NCBI GenBank assembly: GCA_028700625.1
Contig: JAQVSI010000004.1
Coordinates: 1-46,406, forward strand
Source of the DNA: Candidatus Shapirobacteria bacterium
GTDB lineage: Bacteria; Patescibacteriota; Microgenomatia; UBA12405
Direction: 5' to 3'
DNA length: 46,406 nt
Part shown: in pieces, positions 1-6,822 of the stretch
Position numbering within the stretch: the stretch's first letter is position 1
Layout: every line of letters begins with the position of its first letter
Notes under the pieces: generated by a model
The model's input: the letters and a program-made list of their open reading frames with translations, nothing else
What the model was told of the DNA's origin: nothing
The model's database searches: none
Position numbers and translations under genes: made by a program

Positions 1-253
1 ATTTTTCCGAACCCTTTTGTACCTTCTTTTCAATAAAACCAGTAATTTTATTTAACTGTCTTATTTTTTTCATCCAAGCAAAAATTTTATTAAACAACAA
101 ATATATAAATGGTGCTGGCAAAAAACTTCCAATCAAACTAACTAAAAAAACTAAATATGGATTAATATGATAACCAATAACTCCTACTGGAATTGCCCCT
201 CGCTGTTCAATTAAAGGCACCATTGAAATCAAAAATATGTATAGCAATTGCAT
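1..253 (-). CDS. Small multi-drug export family membrane protein (partial, C-terminus outside window)
   Basis: The ATG at 253 opens a reading frame that runs off the left edge, giving 84 residues. It begins with a hydrophobic helix carrying the motif PLIEQRGAIPVG, then a second helix (NPYLVFLVSLIGSFLPAPF) and a basic stretch. This layout is what I know of the Sm_multidrug_ex family (PF06695), integral membrane proteins of unproven transport function. Only 9 bases separate it from the ATP-grasp gene upstream, so it probably ends the same minus-strand operon. Any role in exporting the product of the neighbouring ligases is inference. The family call rests on the N-terminal half only. Confidence 0.7.
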   Translation of the reverse strand, partial: MQLLYIFLISMVPLIEQRGAIPVGVIGYHINPYLVFLVSLIGSFLPAPFIYLLFNKIFAWMKKIRQLNKITGFIEKKVQKGSEK

Positions 254-262
254 TTTAGAAGT

Positions 263-1171
263 TTACTGTCTTTTTAAAAACATTTCCACCACCAATTTTG
301 CCACATTAATCCCTGTTGATTTTTCAAAACCTTGAAACTGACATTGTCTGTTCACTTCTAAAACAAAACTATTTCCATCGTCATCTTTCATAATATCCAC
401 ACCGCAATAATCAAGACCGCAAACCTTAGCTACTTTTTTGGCAACTTCTCTTTCTTCATTTGACAAATTCCAAGTTTCCACATTCCCGCCCAAACTAAAA
501 TTACTTCTAAATTCATCTCCCACTGCCGATCTTTTCATAGCTCCAACCACCTTTCCATCCAAAACAATAATTCTCAAATCCCATTTAGTCGGTAAATATT
601 TTTGCCACAAAAACATTCCCACATTTTTCTCGTTAATTTTTCTCACAAATCTTCTTAGTTCTCTAAAAGTTTCAAACTTTCTCACCGATTTTCCTTGATA
701 ACCTCTTTCATGTTTAGCAATCACTGGCCAATCAAATTCTCGCCAAAATTTACTTTCCATTACCTGTTTTTTAGTATAAAAAATTCTAGTTGGAATTATC
801 GGAATCTCGTTTTCTAAAAAAACTCCATGTTGAGAAATTTTTCCCATTCTTGTCCAACCTAAATAACCACCATGATTAGCCGCAAAAACCTGCTCACTTA
901 ACAAGCGAATTGCTAAATTCCTAGCCTCAGTATATTTCCCCGATCTTGTCCCTGCCACTCTAAACCACATTCCCAGAGTATTATCACCATTGATTTCTTC
1001 TCCTTTAACAAAAACCCTTGTTTTACCATTTTCCAAATTAAAAGTTAAGTCTTTATATAAAGCTCTATTAACTTCAACTCCCAAATTTTTAGCTTCAAAT
1101 TCCAACCTGTCAACTTCAAATTGGCTTTGTCGTAAAGACATTGTAAACGTAACTATTTTTTTATTATTCAT
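263..1171 (-). CDS. RimK-like ATP-grasp ligase (copy 1 of 3)
   Basis: A 302-aa protein of the ATP-grasp superfamily, which joins a carboxylate to an amine through an acyl-phosphate. The C-terminal two thirds carry the signature pieces: a WPVIAKHERGYQGKSV nucleotide-binding loop near residue 150, DLRIIVLDGKVVGAMKRS near 200, and FVLEVNRQCQFQGF near 275, where E and N are the usual Mg ligands. The same blocks recur in the 325-aa neighbour, so the two are paralogues. The substrate is unknown; RimK relatives add glutamate or other amino acids to peptides or small molecules. It lies downstream of a second ATP-grasp gene, separated by a family C hairpin, and 9 bases before a membrane protein gene. 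Confidence 0.8.
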   Translation of the reverse strand: MNNKKIVTFTMSLRQSQFEVDRLEFEAKNLGVEVNRALYKDLTFNLENGKTRVFVKGEEINGDNTLGMWFRVAGTRSGKYTEARNLAIRLLSEQVFAANHGGYLGWTRMGKISQHGVFLENEIPIIPTRIFYTKKQVMESKFWREFDWPVIAKHERGYQGKSVRKFETFRELRRFVRKINEKNVGMFLWQKYLPTKWDLRIIVLDGKVVGAMKRSAVGDEFRSNFSLGGNVETWNLSNEEREVAKKVAKVCGLDYCGVDIMKDDDGNSFVLEVNRQCQFQGFEKSTGINVAKLVVEMFLKRQ

Positions 1172-1183
1172 ATTTATTCAAAA

Positions 1184-1269
1184 GATGACGAAATAATATT
1201 TTTAAGCGCGCAGCATCCAAGGTGCATTACCGCAGGGGTCGAGCACTGCAAAAATATTGTTGAGTCATC
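1184..1269. repeat. Family C hairpin repeat, copy 1
   Basis: An 86-bp imperfect inverted repeat between two ATP-grasp genes. The outer arms are GATGAC/GTCATC and AATAATATTTTT/AAAAATATTGTT. The core (AAGCGCGCAGCATCC, GGTGCATTACCG, GGGGTCGAGCACTGC) is nearly identical to copy 2 at 2270-2356, but the outer arms differ and still pair. On the coding strand it lies in the leader or intercistronic RNA. Confidence 0.8.
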
Positions 1270-1277
1270 ATAAATTA

Positions 1278-2255
1278 TTAATTTTTTAAACTTACTAAAA
1301 ATTTAACTATTTCAGCTGGCACATCAATTCCAGTTGCCTGCATAAATCCTTTAAATTGAGGTCCTTTATTAACTTCCCAAATTATTGGTTTTTTTAAATC
1401 ATTGTTTCTAAAAGCTACATCAACTCCAGCCACAGCCAATCCACAAATTCGAGCCGCTTTAACTGCTAATTGTTTAATCTCTTCTGGTAAATCAGCCACT
1501 TCCACTTTTCCTCCAGCCGAATAATTATTTTTAAATTCATCCTTACTTTGACTACTTCTCTTCATTACTCCCAAAACTTTTTCTCCTAAAACCAAAACTC
1601 GATAATCCCCATTATTAGGAATAAATTCTTGCAACATATACCTTCTTCCTTCTTCAGTCTCACTTTTTCTCAAATCTTTAACTAATTTTTCCATTTCATC
1701 TAAATTATCAACTTTATAAACCCTCATCCCCCTATCTCCTCCGCTTCCTTTTACAATAACTGGAAAATCAAATTTTATTTTGTTTTCCTGAGATCTGAGA
1801 TATGAGATCTGAGATCTCATTTGCTCATACAAATACCATAAACTTCCATAAATTGTCTTTGGTACTTCTATTCCTGCTGTTTTTAAAACTAACATTTGCC
1901 AAGCCTTACAAGCCATTGATGGTTTTCCTGTTCTAACTAAAGGATCAACCACCACCATGTCTTCTTTTTTTATACTATTTAATATCAAATCAACTTCTTC
2001 CCAATGTTTTCCTGTAGTTCTAAAAAACAAAACATCATAATCATTTACATTTTTATAATCATCAAATTGTTTAATTTTACTTTCACCAGCAAAATTTGGC
2101 CTAATCAAAATTTCTCTTTTTTCTGTATTAAAACAAATTTTATTATAAGAAATTAAATCCAAAGATACACCTAATTTTTTAGCTGCCTTTTTTACCAACA
2201 CTAAATGTTGGCTAATTTTCCCTCCAAAAAATACTGCTATTTTTGTATTTTTCAT
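1278..2255 (-). CDS. RimK-like ATP-grasp ligase (copy 2 of 3)
   Basis: A 325-aa ATP-grasp protein, paralogous to the 302-aa gene that follows. Visible blocks are FPVIVKGSGGDRGMRVYK (nucleotide-binding loop, about residues 164-181), DYRVLVLGEKVLGVMKRS, the shared DEF-N-SAGG motif, and IIWEVNKGPQFKGF with the metal-binding E and N near the end. The substrate is unknown. Residues about 144-156 are encoded by a tandem GAGATCT-type repeat (1788-1819), which adds a short in-frame segment rich in R, S and Q before the nucleotide-binding loop; this looks like a tolerated insertion. Family C hairpins flank the gene on both sides, which could set its expression relative to its neighbours. Confidence 0.82.
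   Translation of the reverse strand: MKNTKIAVFFGGKISQHLVLVKKAAKKLGVSLDLISYNKICFNTEKREILIRPNFAGESKIKQFDDYKNVNDYDVLFFRTTGKHWEEVDLILNSIKKEDMVVVDPLVRTGKPSMACKAWQMLVLKTAGIEVPKTIYGSLWYLYEQMRSQISYLRSQENKIKFDFPVIVKGSGGDRGMRVYKVDNLDEMEKLVKDLRKSETEEGRRYMLQEFIPNNGDYRVLVLGEKVLGVMKRSSQSKDEFKNNYSAGGKVEVADLPEEIKQLAVKAARICGLAVAGVDVAFRNNDLKKPIIWEVNKGPQFKGFMQATGIDVPAEIVKFLVSLKN
1788..1819. repeat. Short tandem GAGATCT-type repeat inside an ATP-grasp gene
   Basis: About four units of TGAGATCT in tandem, read in frame as residues of the 325-aa ligase. The same unit recurs between genes at 12110, 25325 and 37386. Confidence 0.7.
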
Positions 2256-2269
2256 ATTTAATTAAAAAA

Positions 2270-2356
2270 ATAACGAAGTAATGTTTTTTTAAGCGCGCAG
2301 CATCCGAGGTGCATTACCGAAGGGGTCGAGCACTGCAAAAAAATATTACGAGTTAT
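2270..2356. repeat. Family C hairpin repeat, copy 2
   Basis: Second copy of the element at 1184-1269. The core is the same except for a few bases. The outer arms are now ATAAC/GTTAT and GTAATGTTTTTTT/AAAAAAATATTAC, so the stem is kept by compensatory change. It sits in the gap between the ligase-protease gene and the second ATP-grasp gene. Confidence 0.8.
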
Positions 2357-2363
2357 CATAATT

Positions 2364-3728
2364 TTATTTTTTAGCTGAAACTAAAAACCCTCCTAAATCT
2401 TTTCTACCTAATAAAAATTTAGTTCTTAGTTTATTTCTATCAGCAACATTAACTGCTGTCACTACTTTGCTTTCATTAAGCCAAAAAGTAATTCCAATAA
2501 CTGGTCTGTCATGGTGTTTTCCTAAACTTGATTTATAATTTCGATAATACAAAATTCTGTCTTTACTCAAAAGCCCCAACTTCTCTGCCAGGTTTCTATC
2601 AATTGAACTTCTAAATGCTCCCGTATCAACCTTAGCTCTCACCTCAACTACTCTGTGTTTTCCTTGTTTAATAATTGGACTTTTTTGCAAAAACGGCTTA
2701 AATCCTTTTGGAATTTTAACTTTAATCACTTCAATTGGCGAAACTGTTTGTTTTTTTTCTTTTTCTTCTATCTTTTCAAAAAAACTTTCCCCAAACAAAT
2801 ATTTAGATAAAGTAATTGCATGATCCACACTTCTAACCATAATTTCGTCAACCTTTTCCATTCTAAGTTTTAAACCAGCTTTATTGCAAATTTGAATTGA
2901 AAGTCCAGGTCTAGCATTTACTTCCAAAACCATTGGTCCTTTTTCTTTATCCAAAACCACATCAACTCCCATAAATCCTAAACTCGGAATGGCTTTTTGA
3001 CAATTAATAGCTGTTTCCAAAATTTCTCTCCAAAAAGGAATTTTTATTCCATTAACTTTTCTTTTTTTCTTTTTTCCATAATCATGAATTCTATAAACTT
3101 CTTCTCCTTTTCCTTCAATTCCAAAAGTTGTAATTCCACTTGCCAAATCAATTCCAAGCCCCATTGCTCCTTGTTGCAAGTTTGCCTTACCTCCACTCTT
3201 TTCAGTTGGAACTCTAAACATCGCCATCACTGGCACATTGTTATAGACGATTACTCTAATATCAGGAGTCCCTGCCTTTGTTAAAGACAAAAACATTGGA
3301 TGAATTTTAATTCTTTCTTCTACTAAAACCCTATCTGGCATTGCATGTAAACTATATTTACCAGCCAAAATTTCTTGACAATGTAAATTCAAATCATAAC
3401 TTTTTACAATTTCCCCATTCATTTTTTGCCATTCACCAGCCCACTTTCCTCTCTTTCGGACAATTATAATTCCTTCTCCACCATAACCAGATTCAGGTTT
3501 AATTACAAAATTTCCCTCTAAATCTTCCCATCTAAATTTAGCCAAATCTTGCTCTGTCTTAAATCTGGCAATTAATTTTGGTACCGACACTCCAGCCTTA
3601 GAAATTGTTCTTTTAGTTCTAAATTTACTATCCGCAATAGCCTTACCACTTGCACTATTTTTTCTCAAATAGATTTTATTTCTCTCATTCTTGGTCAAAA
3701 ATTGTCGATATTTTTTTAAATTAAACAT
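2364..3728 (-). CDS. Alpha-L-glutamate ligase-like ATP-grasp protein fused to a RimB-type aspartyl protease domain
   Basis: A 454-aa two-domain protein. Residues about 45-310 match the alpha-L-glutamate ligase-like branch of ATP-grasp enzymes: FVIKPESGYGGEGI as the nucleotide loop, DIRVIVYNNVPVMAMFRVPT, and MVLEVNARPGLSIQICNKAGL as the metal-binding end. Residues about 340-454 match the retropepsin-like domain once called ATP-dependent zinc protease (PF05618, RimB), with VDTGAFRSSID at 367-377 (catalytic DTGA) and FLLGRKDLGGFLVS at the end. In proteobacteria, as I recall, these are separate genes beside a transglutaminase-7TM gene; here ligase and protease are one chain and the 7TM gene lies 50 bases upstream. 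A chain holding both activities suggests that a bond is made and trimmed in one place. Confidence 0.85.
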   Translation of the reverse strand: MFNLKKYRQFLTKNERNKIYLRKNSASGKAIADSKFRTKRTISKAGVSVPKLIARFKTEQDLAKFRWEDLEGNFVIKPESGYGGEGIIIVRKRGKWAGEWQKMNGEIVKSYDLNLHCQEILAGKYSLHAMPDRVLVEERIKIHPMFLSLTKAGTPDIRVIVYNNVPVMAMFRVPTEKSGGKANLQQGAMGLGIDLASGITTFGIEGKGEEVYRIHDYGKKKKRKVNGIKIPFWREILETAINCQKAIPSLGFMGVDVVLDKEKGPMVLEVNARPGLSIQICNKAGLKLRMEKVDEIMVRSVDHAITLSKYLFGESFFEKIEEKEKKQTVSPIEVIKVKIPKGFKPFLQKSPIIKQGKHRVVEVRAKVDTGAFRSSIDRNLAEKLGLLSKDRILYYRNYKSSLGKHHDRPVIGITFWLNESKVVTAVNVADRNKLRTKFLLGRKDLGGFLVSAKK

Positions 3729-3746
3729 ATTAGTTTTACTTTAATT

Positions 3747-3796
3747 AAGGCCTCCCTTCTTCAAGGGAGGCTCCCGATTTATCGGGTGGTGGGTTT
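3747..3796. repeat. Family B palindromic repeat, copy 1
   Basis: First hairpin GGCCTCCCTT-CTTC-AAGGGAGGCT, second hairpin CCCGATTTATCGGG, then the tail GGTGGGTTT. It supplies the stop codon and the last residues (SKPTTR) of the 7TM protein gene. Confidence 0.8.
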
Positions 3797-4654
3797 AGAA
3801 CGAATAGCCCCTTTAAACCTCTTAATTTCAGTTAGTCTTATTCCTGAATAATTCCCAATCAATAAATTTGACACTATTACTATTAGTACAACTAATTCTG
3901 GATATTTTAAAACTAACCCTTGAACAGAATCAAAATTCATCACAATTGCTCCACTTATTGCCAAAACAATAGTTCCTGCCATTAAGTTTTTGGCTTCATT
4001 TTTACTTTTAACTAATTGTGTTCTCACAAATTCTTCAGCCAAAAGAATCATAAATAAAATTGGAAAAATAGAAATTTTACTAATATCAATTACTTGGATA
4101 TAGCTAGTTATCAACATTAATCCAAAAACAGCCGCTGAAATAAACATTAAATTAATAGCCCTAGCTGGCCAAAAGTGGATTTTAAGTTTCTTCAAAAACA
4201 TATTACCCAAAAGAGAAATTATCAAAATCAAAGCAAACAATAACAATCCTCCAAAAAATCCAGTTGCTAAAAAAGCCACAGCAATCATCGTTGGCATAAA
4301 AATTCCATAACCCGAAAAACCTACAATATAATGTAAAAATGAAGCCAAAGTGGCAATTAATGGCAATAATAAAAGCAAAACTATAGTGTTTGTTGAAACC
4401 CCTCTTTCACTAGCTATTTTAATCATCCACTTAAAACTATTAAATCCATTCCATTTCCCCGTTTCATAATTAACCTTATTACTCTTTGCTTCAGTAATAT
4501 TAACAGTCGGAGTTTCGGTTGGCATCAAAATAGCTGTCGGAATTGCTGTTGTGATTGGAGTAACTATAGGTGTCTTAGCATTTACAGTATTAATACTAAA
4601 TACTAAATACAAAATACCAAATACTATTAATAGTGGGGCAACTATTTTTTTCAT
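3779..4654 (-). CDS. 7TM membrane protein of the transglutaminase-7TM family (lacks the transglutaminase domain)
   Basis: A 291-aa protein with an N-terminal signal-like helix (residues 1-26), a Thr/Pro-rich linker (30-55), a short region to about 85, then six to seven hydrophobic helices to about 280. The membrane part contains YGIFMPTMIAVAFLATGFF and FPILFMILLAEEFVRTQL, which resemble the 7TM_transglut domain (PF14402). In the proteobacterial homologues I know, an inactive transglutaminase domain precedes the helices; here that region is too short to hold one. Its place before the ligase-protease fusion mirrors the known neighbourhood and suggests a membrane anchor for the ligase system. 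The last few residues come from a family B repeat. A TAAAAT box 6 bases before the ATG supports this start. Confidence 0.75.
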   Translation of the reverse strand: MKKIVAPLLIVFGILYLVFSINTVNAKTPIVTPITTAIPTAILMPTETPTVNITEAKSNKVNYETGKWNGFNSFKWMIKIASERGVSTNTIVLLLLLPLIATLASFLHYIVGFSGYGIFMPTMIAVAFLATGFFGGLLLFALILIISLLGNMFLKKLKIHFWPARAINLMFISAAVFGLMLITSYIQVIDISKISIFPILFMILLAEEFVRTQLVKSKNEAKNLMAGTIVLAISGAIVMNFDSVQGLVLKYPELVVLIVIVSNLLIGNYSGIRLTEIKRFKGAIRSKPTTR

Positions 4655-4660
4655 ATGTTT

Positions 4661-4666
4661 ATTTTA
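4661..4666 (-). promoter_or_regulatory. -10 box, leaderless start of the 7TM/ligase operon
   Basis: TAAAAT on the minus strand, ending exactly 6 bases before the ATG at 4654. Transcription would begin at or next to the start codon. Confidence 0.55.
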
Positions 4667-4674
4667 CTTTATTA

Positions 4675-4706
4675 ATCGACGATCGACCATCGATGATCGA
4701 CAATCT
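4675..4706. repeat. Short tandem CGATCGAC-type repeat
   Basis: Degenerate units of ATCGACGATCGACC between divergent genes, related to the TCTACGATC units at 20506, 24749 and 31017. Confidence 0.6.
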
Positions 4707-4748
4707 AATTTGTGGCGTATTATAACACCATTATTATTAAATTTATTA

Positions 4749-4832
4749 ATAAATTCGAAGTTATAATTTTTTATGGCCTTGAACGTGCGACGCACATTCA
4801 CCAGACATAAAAAATTCGTGACGAGAATTTAT
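4749..4832. repeat. Family A long hairpin, copy 1
   Basis: An 84-bp inverted repeat. The outer arms are ATAAATTC/GAATTTAT, then TTTTTTATG/CATAAAAAA, TTGAA/TTCA, and a tip stem GTGC/GCAC over a GAC loop. The other copies have GTGG/CCAC at the tip, a compensatory change. It lies between the divergent 7TM and pilin genes. Confidence 0.85.
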
Positions 4833-4840
4833 AAATTTAA

Positions 4841-4870
4841 CTAGAAATTGGAAATTAGATGTTAGAAATT
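4841..4870. repeat. Short tandem TTAGAAA-type repeat
   Basis: Degenerate units of GAAATTAGA just before the first pilin promoter. The same unit recurs at 22261, 23198, 23432, 24984 and 38431. Confidence 0.55.
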
Positions 4871-4884
4871 CTCTCTATTTAATA

Positions 4885-4890
4885 GTATAA
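4885..4890 (+). promoter_or_regulatory. -10 box of the pilin cluster
   Basis: TATAAT (within TAGTATAAT) ending 10 bases before the ATG at 4901, predicting a leader of about 3 bases. The TTG at 4892 directly abuts the box and is therefore an unlikely start. Confidence 0.55.
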
Positions 4891-4900
4891 TTTGACAGAT

Positions 4901-5239
4901 ATGAAACAATTGTTAGCTTTTAATCTTGATAACATCAAGATGGGTAATACCAATCAAACTCTCGGTACAACCTATGGAAATGGCGGCGTTAGTATTCTTG
5001 TTTCTATTATTCTCAAAAATTCCCTCATTATTGCCAGTATTCTTCTTTTGGCCCTTTTGATTTTTGGAGGAATTAGCCTTATAATGAACGCAGGCAATAG
5101 TGATGCTAAAAAAACTCAACAAGGCAAATCAGCTATCACCAGTGCCGCAATTGGATTTGCAATAGTGCTTCTTGCCTATTCCATAATTCAAATTATTCAA
5201 GTTATTACTGGGCTTAATATTTTAAATTCAGGTTTATAA
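4901..5239 (+). CDS. T4SS pilin-like small membrane protein 1
   Basis: A 112-aa protein with two hydrophobic helices (about residues 40-62 and 80-105) separated by a short loop with GNSDAKKTQQGKSAI. This helix-(S/G)xGDxKK-helix layout is that of the VirB2/TrbC-like pilins of Patescibacteria (T4SS_pilin, PF18895), small inner-membrane proteins extracted to build a conjugation-type pilus. It opens a run of six paralogues. The loop reads NSD where the other copies have the more typical (S/N)xGD, so this member is divergent. The ATG at 4901 is preferred over an in-frame TTG at 4892 because of the promoter position. Confidence 0.75.
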   Translation: MKQLLAFNLDNIKMGNTNQTLGTTYGNGGVSILVSIILKNSLIIASILLLALLIFGGISLIMNAGNSDAKKTQQGKSAITSAAIGFAIVLLAYSIIQIIQVITGLNILNSGL

Positions 5240-5246
5240 ATAAATT

Positions 5247-5567
5247 ATGATTGCAATTTTTGGAACTATTTCAAATCCAACCAAATTCGCAGACGGCCCT
5301 GCTGGTTTTTTCAATTTTTTAAGTACTATTTTTAAACTAGCTGGCACTGTCGCTGGACTCTATTTTGTTGTTCAAATTATCATCGCTGGCTACGGATATC
5401 TTTCTGCTAATGGCGATGAAAAAAAAGTTGCCGCTGCTTGGGCCACTATCTGGCAAAGCGCTATGGGTTTTGTCATTGTTGCTGGTGCTTTTGTTCTTGC
5501 CACCGTTATTGGCAAAGTAACAGGCATCAACCCTACTAATCCAACTCTCTATGGTCCAAATAACTAA
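5247..5567 (+). CDS. T4SS pilin-like small membrane protein 2
   Basis: A 106-aa paralogue. Helix 1 (about residues 30-52) ends in IIAGYGYLSANGDEKKV, followed by helix 2 (about 70-95) and a short polar tail. The GDEKKVAAA loop is the family hallmark. It lacks an obvious signal peptide, but the first hydrophobic segment may serve for insertion. It starts 7 bases after the previous stop and its end overlaps the next gene by 17 bases, so translation is probably coupled. A TATAAA sits 6 bases before its ATG, so it may also have its own leaderless transcript. Confidence 0.8.
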   Translation: MIAIFGTISNPTKFADGPAGFFNFLSTIFKLAGTVAGLYFVVQIIIAGYGYLSANGDEKKVAAAWATIWQSAMGFVIVAGAFVLATVIGKVTGINPTNPTLYGPNN

Positions 5568-5907
5568 CAAAATCTTAGCTGCTCAAAGTTACCAACTCAC
5601 TGGTCCTGGCATCCAGCCAACTTCCAATTCTGTTGGTCAGCTTGAAAAAATCATTAGTTCCGTTATTGGTATTCTAACTATTTTTGGTGTCATTTATTTC
5701 ACTATTCAAATAATTCTCGCTGGTTTTACTATGATTTCCTCCCAAGGCGATCCAAAAGAGCTTGAATCTTCAAAAAAAAGATTAACCACAAATGTCCTTG
5801 GTTTAGCTATCATTATTCTTGCCTACGGAATTGGCGCATTGTTAGCTAAGCTTCTTGGTATAAATAGTATTTTTGATTTATCAACTGTTTTTGTCCAGAT
5901 AAAATAA
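5551..5907 (+). CDS. T4SS pilin-like small membrane protein 3
   Basis: A 118-aa paralogue with the core IQIILAGFTMISSQGDPKEL followed by a second helix ending ALLAKLLGI. The loop SSQGDPK is shared with the next copy, so copies 3 and 4 are the closest pair in the cluster. The gene begins inside the last 17 bases of copy 2 and stops 1 base before copy 4. The N-terminal 35 residues are polar with one AAQSYQLTGPG stretch; whether a leader peptide is removed cannot be read from the sequence. Confidence 0.8.
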   Translation: MVQITNKILAAQSYQLTGPGIQPTSNSVGQLEKIISSVIGILTIFGVIYFTIQIILAGFTMISSQGDPKELESSKKRLTTNVLGLAIIILAYGIGALLAKLLGINSIFDLSTVFVQIK

Positions 5908-5908
5908 T

Positions 5909-6256
5909 ATGAAATTAATTAAACCAGTCCAAGCCATAGTCAATAATCCTGTTTTAAAAAACCAAAACATAAGTAACAATTCTACTGGTTATATGAACAG
6001 TGTTATTCAATCTCTTATCTCCGTTCTCTTTATTTTTGGTTTAATCTATTTTGTTTACCATTTCATTTTAGCTGGTTATAAGATGATTTCTTCTCAAGGT
6101 GATCCAAAAAAATACGAAGAAGCTCAACATGCTCTTCTTTATTCTCTTATTGGTATTGCCATTATTTTTTCCGTCTTTGCCCTTCTCCGATTAATTGGTA
6201 ATCTTTTTGGCATTGATGGCCTAGGTAAATTAGAAATTAATTGGCCATCCCTTTAA
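5909..6256 (+). CDS. T4SS pilin-like small membrane protein 4
   Basis: A 115-aa paralogue with helix 1 at about residues 30-56, the loop YKMISSQGDPKKYEEAQHAL, and helix 2 to about 103 ending LIGNLFGI. It is most like copy 3, consistent with a recent tandem duplication that has since diverged. The ATG follows the previous stop directly. The tail LGKLEINWPSL is unlike that of the other copies. Confidence 0.8.
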   Translation: MKLIKPVQAIVNNPVLKNQNISNNSTGYMNSVIQSLISVLFIFGLIYFVYHFILAGYKMISSQGDPKKYEEAQHALLYSLIGIAIIFSVFALLRLIGNLFGIDGLGKLEINWPSL

Positions 6257-6303
6257 TATTTCAAATTTACTGTTAAAATTAGTTAATAATTATTAAATAA
6301 AAA

Positions 6304-6681
6304 ATGATCAAAGAAATAACAAACAAAATCAAATTCGCTGCCATCGCAGCCCCAGTCTATGCCGCTGACAGTTTAAAATTAACCACAGGCGGTGGAAGTT
6401 TTACTAATCTTGAAGGATTAACCGTCAATCGTATGGTTTCTGGTGCTATTAGTTTAGTTTTAATCGTCGTTTCTTTAATCTTTTTCTTTATTCTTGTCGT
6501 TGGTGGTCTTAGGTGGATTACTTCCGGTGGTGACGAAAAGAAAGTTGCTGCTGCTCGTGCTCAAATTACCAATGCTCTAATTGGTTTAGTCATTGTTTTC
6601 GCCGCTTGGGCAATAATGCAACTAATAGGAACAATCTTCGGTATCAATATCCTTGGTGATTTAACCATCAAGCCTTTTTAA
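6304..6681 (+). CDS. T4SS pilin-like small membrane protein 5
   Basis: A 125-aa paralogue with a likely signal peptide ending PVYAADS (about residue 21), a Gly/Ser-rich segment, helix 1 (about 45-70), the loop GLRWITSGGDEKKVAAARAQ, and helix 2 (about 83-110). It has the clearest family consensus of the six. A TTAAAT lies 5 bases before the ATG, suggesting a separate promoter in the 47-base gap. A hairpin with a T-run (6701-6728) follows it, so copies 1-5 may form one transcription unit apart from copy 6. Confidence 0.85.
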   Translation: MIKEITNKIKFAAIAAPVYAADSLKLTTGGGSFTNLEGLTVNRMVSGAISLVLIVVSLIFFFILVVGGLRWITSGGDEKKVAAARAQITNALIGLVIVFAAWAIMQLIGTIFGINILGDLTIKPF

Positions 6682-6700
6682 TAAAAAAAATGTTTTTGTA

Positions 6701-6728
6701 AGGGCGGACCGATGTGTTCGCCCTTTTT
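6701..6728 (+). terminator. Rho-independent terminator after pilin 5
   Basis: Stem AGGGCG/CGCCCT with a 12-base loop, followed by TTTTT. It lies 20 bases after the pilin 5 stop. Confidence 0.6.
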
Positions 6729-6781
6729 CGTGTAAATAGGCAAAATTTGAACCGTAGGGCCAAATTTTACCTATTTACACG
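6729..6781. repeat. 53-bp near-perfect palindrome
   Basis: Arms CGTGTAAATAGG/CCTATTTACACG and AAAATTTG/CAAATTTT with one central loop (AACCGTAGGGC) and one mismatch pair. It is immediately followed by a CCCCGATTTATCGAGG hairpin resembling the second half of family B repeats. It separates pilin 5 from pilin 6. Confidence 0.85.
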
Positions 6782-6810
6782 ACCCCGATTTATCGAGGCA
6801 TATTTTATAG

Positions 6811-6816
6811 TATAAT
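6811..6816 (+). promoter_or_regulatory. -10 box, leaderless start of pilin 6
   Basis: TATAAT (within TATAGTATAAT), ending 6 bases before the ATG at 6823. It lies just after the terminator and palindrome, so pilin 6 can be transcribed independently. Confidence 0.7.
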
Positions 6817-6822
6817 ATCCAT

